Shown here one piece after another: positions 62,903 through 64,000 of a stretch of 64,000 nucleotides of DNA. How positions within the stretch are numbered: position 1 is the stretch's first letter; the number at the start of each line of letters is the position of its first letter. The stretch lies in assembly GCA_017994935.1 (NCBI GenBank), contig JAGOJU010000011.1:17871-81870 (forward strand), written 5' to 3'. This DNA comes from Opitutaceae bacterium (lineage in GTDB: Bacteria > Verrucomicrobiota > Verrucomicrobiia > Opitutales > Opitutaceae). Made by a program: the position numbers and the translations under genes. Under the pieces are notes generated by a model. It worked only from the letters and a program-made list of their open reading frames with translations, searched no databases and was not told where the DNA came from.

Positions 62903-63664
62903 TCAGCGAACCGGGTCAGGTCGCTTCCTGAAAATCACCAGGTGCTGCCGGGGAAGGCTTCTGATCGTTTCCACGAATTCCAAGGGCTGGGCGGTCATCT
63001 CCCGCCGGATCTGCGCCTCGGTCATCTTGTGCAGCCTTTTGATCGGAACCTCCGGATCCTCCGCCCGATACTCCACAAATGCAATCCGCCCGCCGGGCTT
63101 GAGGCGACGACACACCGCGGCGATCATCTCCGCCGGGTGACTCATCTCATGGTAGACATCCACAATCAGGACGAGGTCGACCGGTTCAGGCAGCCTGGGG
63201 TCATCCTCCGATCCGAGCACACCCACGACATTGGCAATGCCCTGGCCCGACATCCTGACTGCAAGGAGCTTGAGCATCTCAGCCTGGATCTCGACGCCAT
63301 AGACAATACCCCCTGGACCAACCGCCTTCGCGAGCCGCGAGCTGAAATACCCGGTACCGCACCCCAGATCGGCCACACGGTCCCCGGGCTTCAATCGAAG
63401 CGACTGGATGACCAGATCCGGACGCTCCTCCCGCTCGCGCTCCGGCCGATCGAGCCAGGGCGCCGCTTCATGAGACATGTAGTGCGCAATCTCACGGCCG
63501 AAGTAATACCTGCCCAGGCCATCGCGTGTCTTTGCACCCGTACTGTAGCCCTCGACCAGTGGCGTTTCGCCCCTGGCGTTTGCGAAGAGATCCACCAATC
63601 CCAATACGGCAATTGCTGCCAGCGCGGATCGGATTGACGGGAACCTCTGCCAGTCTTGAGCCAT
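62903..63664 (-). CDS. Class I SAM-dependent methyltransferase with N-terminal hydrophobic segment
   Basis: 253 residues. The N-terminal ~30 residues include a hydrophobic stretch (SALAAIAVLGLVDLFANARG) that could be a signal or anchor. The methyltransferase core has motif I (DRVADLGCGTGYFSSRLA), the acidic end of strand 2 (IVYGVEIQ), VDLVLIVDVYHEMSHPAEMI and LKPGGRIAFVEYRAEDPEVP. The ending (FVETIRSLPRQHLVIFRKR) fits the family. The segment GREIAHYMSHEAAPWLDRPE before the core is seen in a group of exported-looking methyltransferases of unknown substrate. The presence of the N-terminal hydrophobic part in a SAM-dependent enzyme is unusual, since SAM is not expected outside the cytoplasm. It may be a membrane anchor. 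Confidence 0.88.
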   Translation of the reverse strand: MAQDWQRFPSIRSALAAIAVLGLVDLFANARGETPLVEGYSTGAKTRDGLGRYYFGREIAHYMSHEAAPWLDRPEREREERPDLVIQSLRLKPGDRVADLGCGTGYFSSRLAKAVGPGGIVYGVEIQAEMLKLLAVRMSGQGIANVVGVLGSEDDPRLPEPVDLVLIVDVYHEMSHPAEMIAAVCRRLKPGGRIAFVEYRAEDPEVPIKRLHKMTEAQIRREMTAQPLEFVETIRSLPRQHLVIFRKRPDPVR

Positions 63665-63760
63665 TGCCCGATTGTGGTGTCAGCTTTCCGCTCTTGGCAA
63701 TGCCTTCAGTGAGGGGTACCTCCACGCAGACGTGACTCTCCAGATCCCCGCGCCGGGGAC

Positions 63761-64000
63761 TTACTCGTTGAACTCGTCGAACTTCTTCGCCGGTTCCGCG
63801 GCAGAAGGGAGAAGGCCGGGCTGCAGTTCGCGCAGGCGGCGTTCGAGTTCCCGAAGCTGTTCCTCCTTCTGCTCCAGTTCCACCTCCCGTTCGAGTTGGG
63901 CCTGACTCGTCTGCATCAGGCGGGCCTCGCTTTGCGACAGGAATTTCTCGCGCTCTCTGAGCGAGGCATCGGTCTCGTGGCGCAGGGCATCCAGGCGTTC
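63761..64000 (-). CDS. C-terminal part of a coiled-coil protein (runs off right edge)
   Basis: The stop (TAA on the minus strand) is at 63761-63763, and 79 codons are open to the window edge. The translated end is a long Glu/Gln/Arg/Leu-rich helix (SLREREKFLSQSEARLMQTS, QAQLEREVELEQKEEQLREL) followed by a short tail with PGLLPSAAEPAKKFDEFNE. The heptad spacing of leucines indicates a coiled coil. No family can be named. It may be a structural or cytoplasmic filament-type protein. Confidence 0.65.
   Translation of the reverse strand, partial: ERLDALRHETDASLREREKFLSQSEARLMQTSQAQLEREVELEQKEEQLRELERRLRELQPGLLPSAAEPAKKFDEFNE

Overview
The window reads as a stretch of chromosome from a high-GC, Gram-negative bacterium of the PVC group, most likely a verrucomicrobium related to Opitutaceae. 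This placement is an inference from gene content. It rests on the PSCyt1/DUF1549/DUF1553 plus DUF1501 pair typical of Planctomycetes and Verrucomicrobia, two very large TonB-dependent receptors, a C-terminal tail resembling the verrucomicrobial VPDSG sorting signal, and several secreted proteins with a shared C-terminal module. No rRNA, tRNA, CRISPR array, prophage or insertion sequence was found. The region looks like ordinary chromosome with many secreted and envelope genes rather than a genomic island.

Layout. 1-6.3 kb: 5' part of xseA, a TVP38-type membrane protein, a two-gene polysaccharide unit (O-antigen ligase/polymerase-like protein with a helical tail, plus a polyprenyl-phosphate sugar transferase) and an EamA transporter. 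6.3-15 kb: an SGNH hydrolase, then a thiol-redox neighbourhood (cysteine synthase and DsbD on one strand, and divergently a protein with five tandem thioredoxin-like domains followed by a LuxR-type regulator). 15-23.5 kb: a TonB receptor, a second EamA transporter, a two-domain PPK2 (polyphosphate:AMP phosphotransferase type), and a divergent DNA alkylation-repair pair (Ada-N/AraC/AlkA fusion versus Ogt). 23.5-30.7 kb: the DUF1553/DUF1501 secreted pair and a large membrane protein. 30.7-34.5 kb: small housekeeping and accessory genes (pyridoxal kinase, a small putative zincin, a PEP-mutase-like enzyme, a lone AsnC ligand-binding domain, an AhpD-like protein and a cysteine-rich secreted miniprotein).

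34.6-41.3 kb: a complete F1Fo ATP synthase operon in the order atpB-E-F-H-A-G-D-C on the minus strand, with an unusually short delta subunit and a c subunit whose residues fit proton coupling. 41.5-46.5 kb: small conserved proteins, a lactonase-type propeller, an L,D-transpeptidase and a NamZ/DUF1343 muramidase, the last two both acting on cell wall.

46.7-60.2 kb is the most distinctive part. It holds a VPDSG-CTERM-like protein, a sugar-dehydrogenase propeller fused to haem-binding segments, and a matrixin-type metalloprotease. The last two share four copies of a ~125-residue C-terminal module. It also holds a translationally coupled pair (a secreted protein of unknown function and a propeller with an azurin-like copper domain) upstream of a TonB receptor. 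The last 4 kb contains a rhomboid-like protein without the catalytic dyad, an HDOD protein, a secreted-looking methyltransferase and the end of a coiled-coil protein.

Shine-Dalgarno sequences are strong at only a few genes (xseA, the PPK2 gene, the PEP-mutase-like gene), so many start choices rest on signal peptides and domain boundaries and are less certain. No database search was possible. All family names come from motifs read in the translated sequence.
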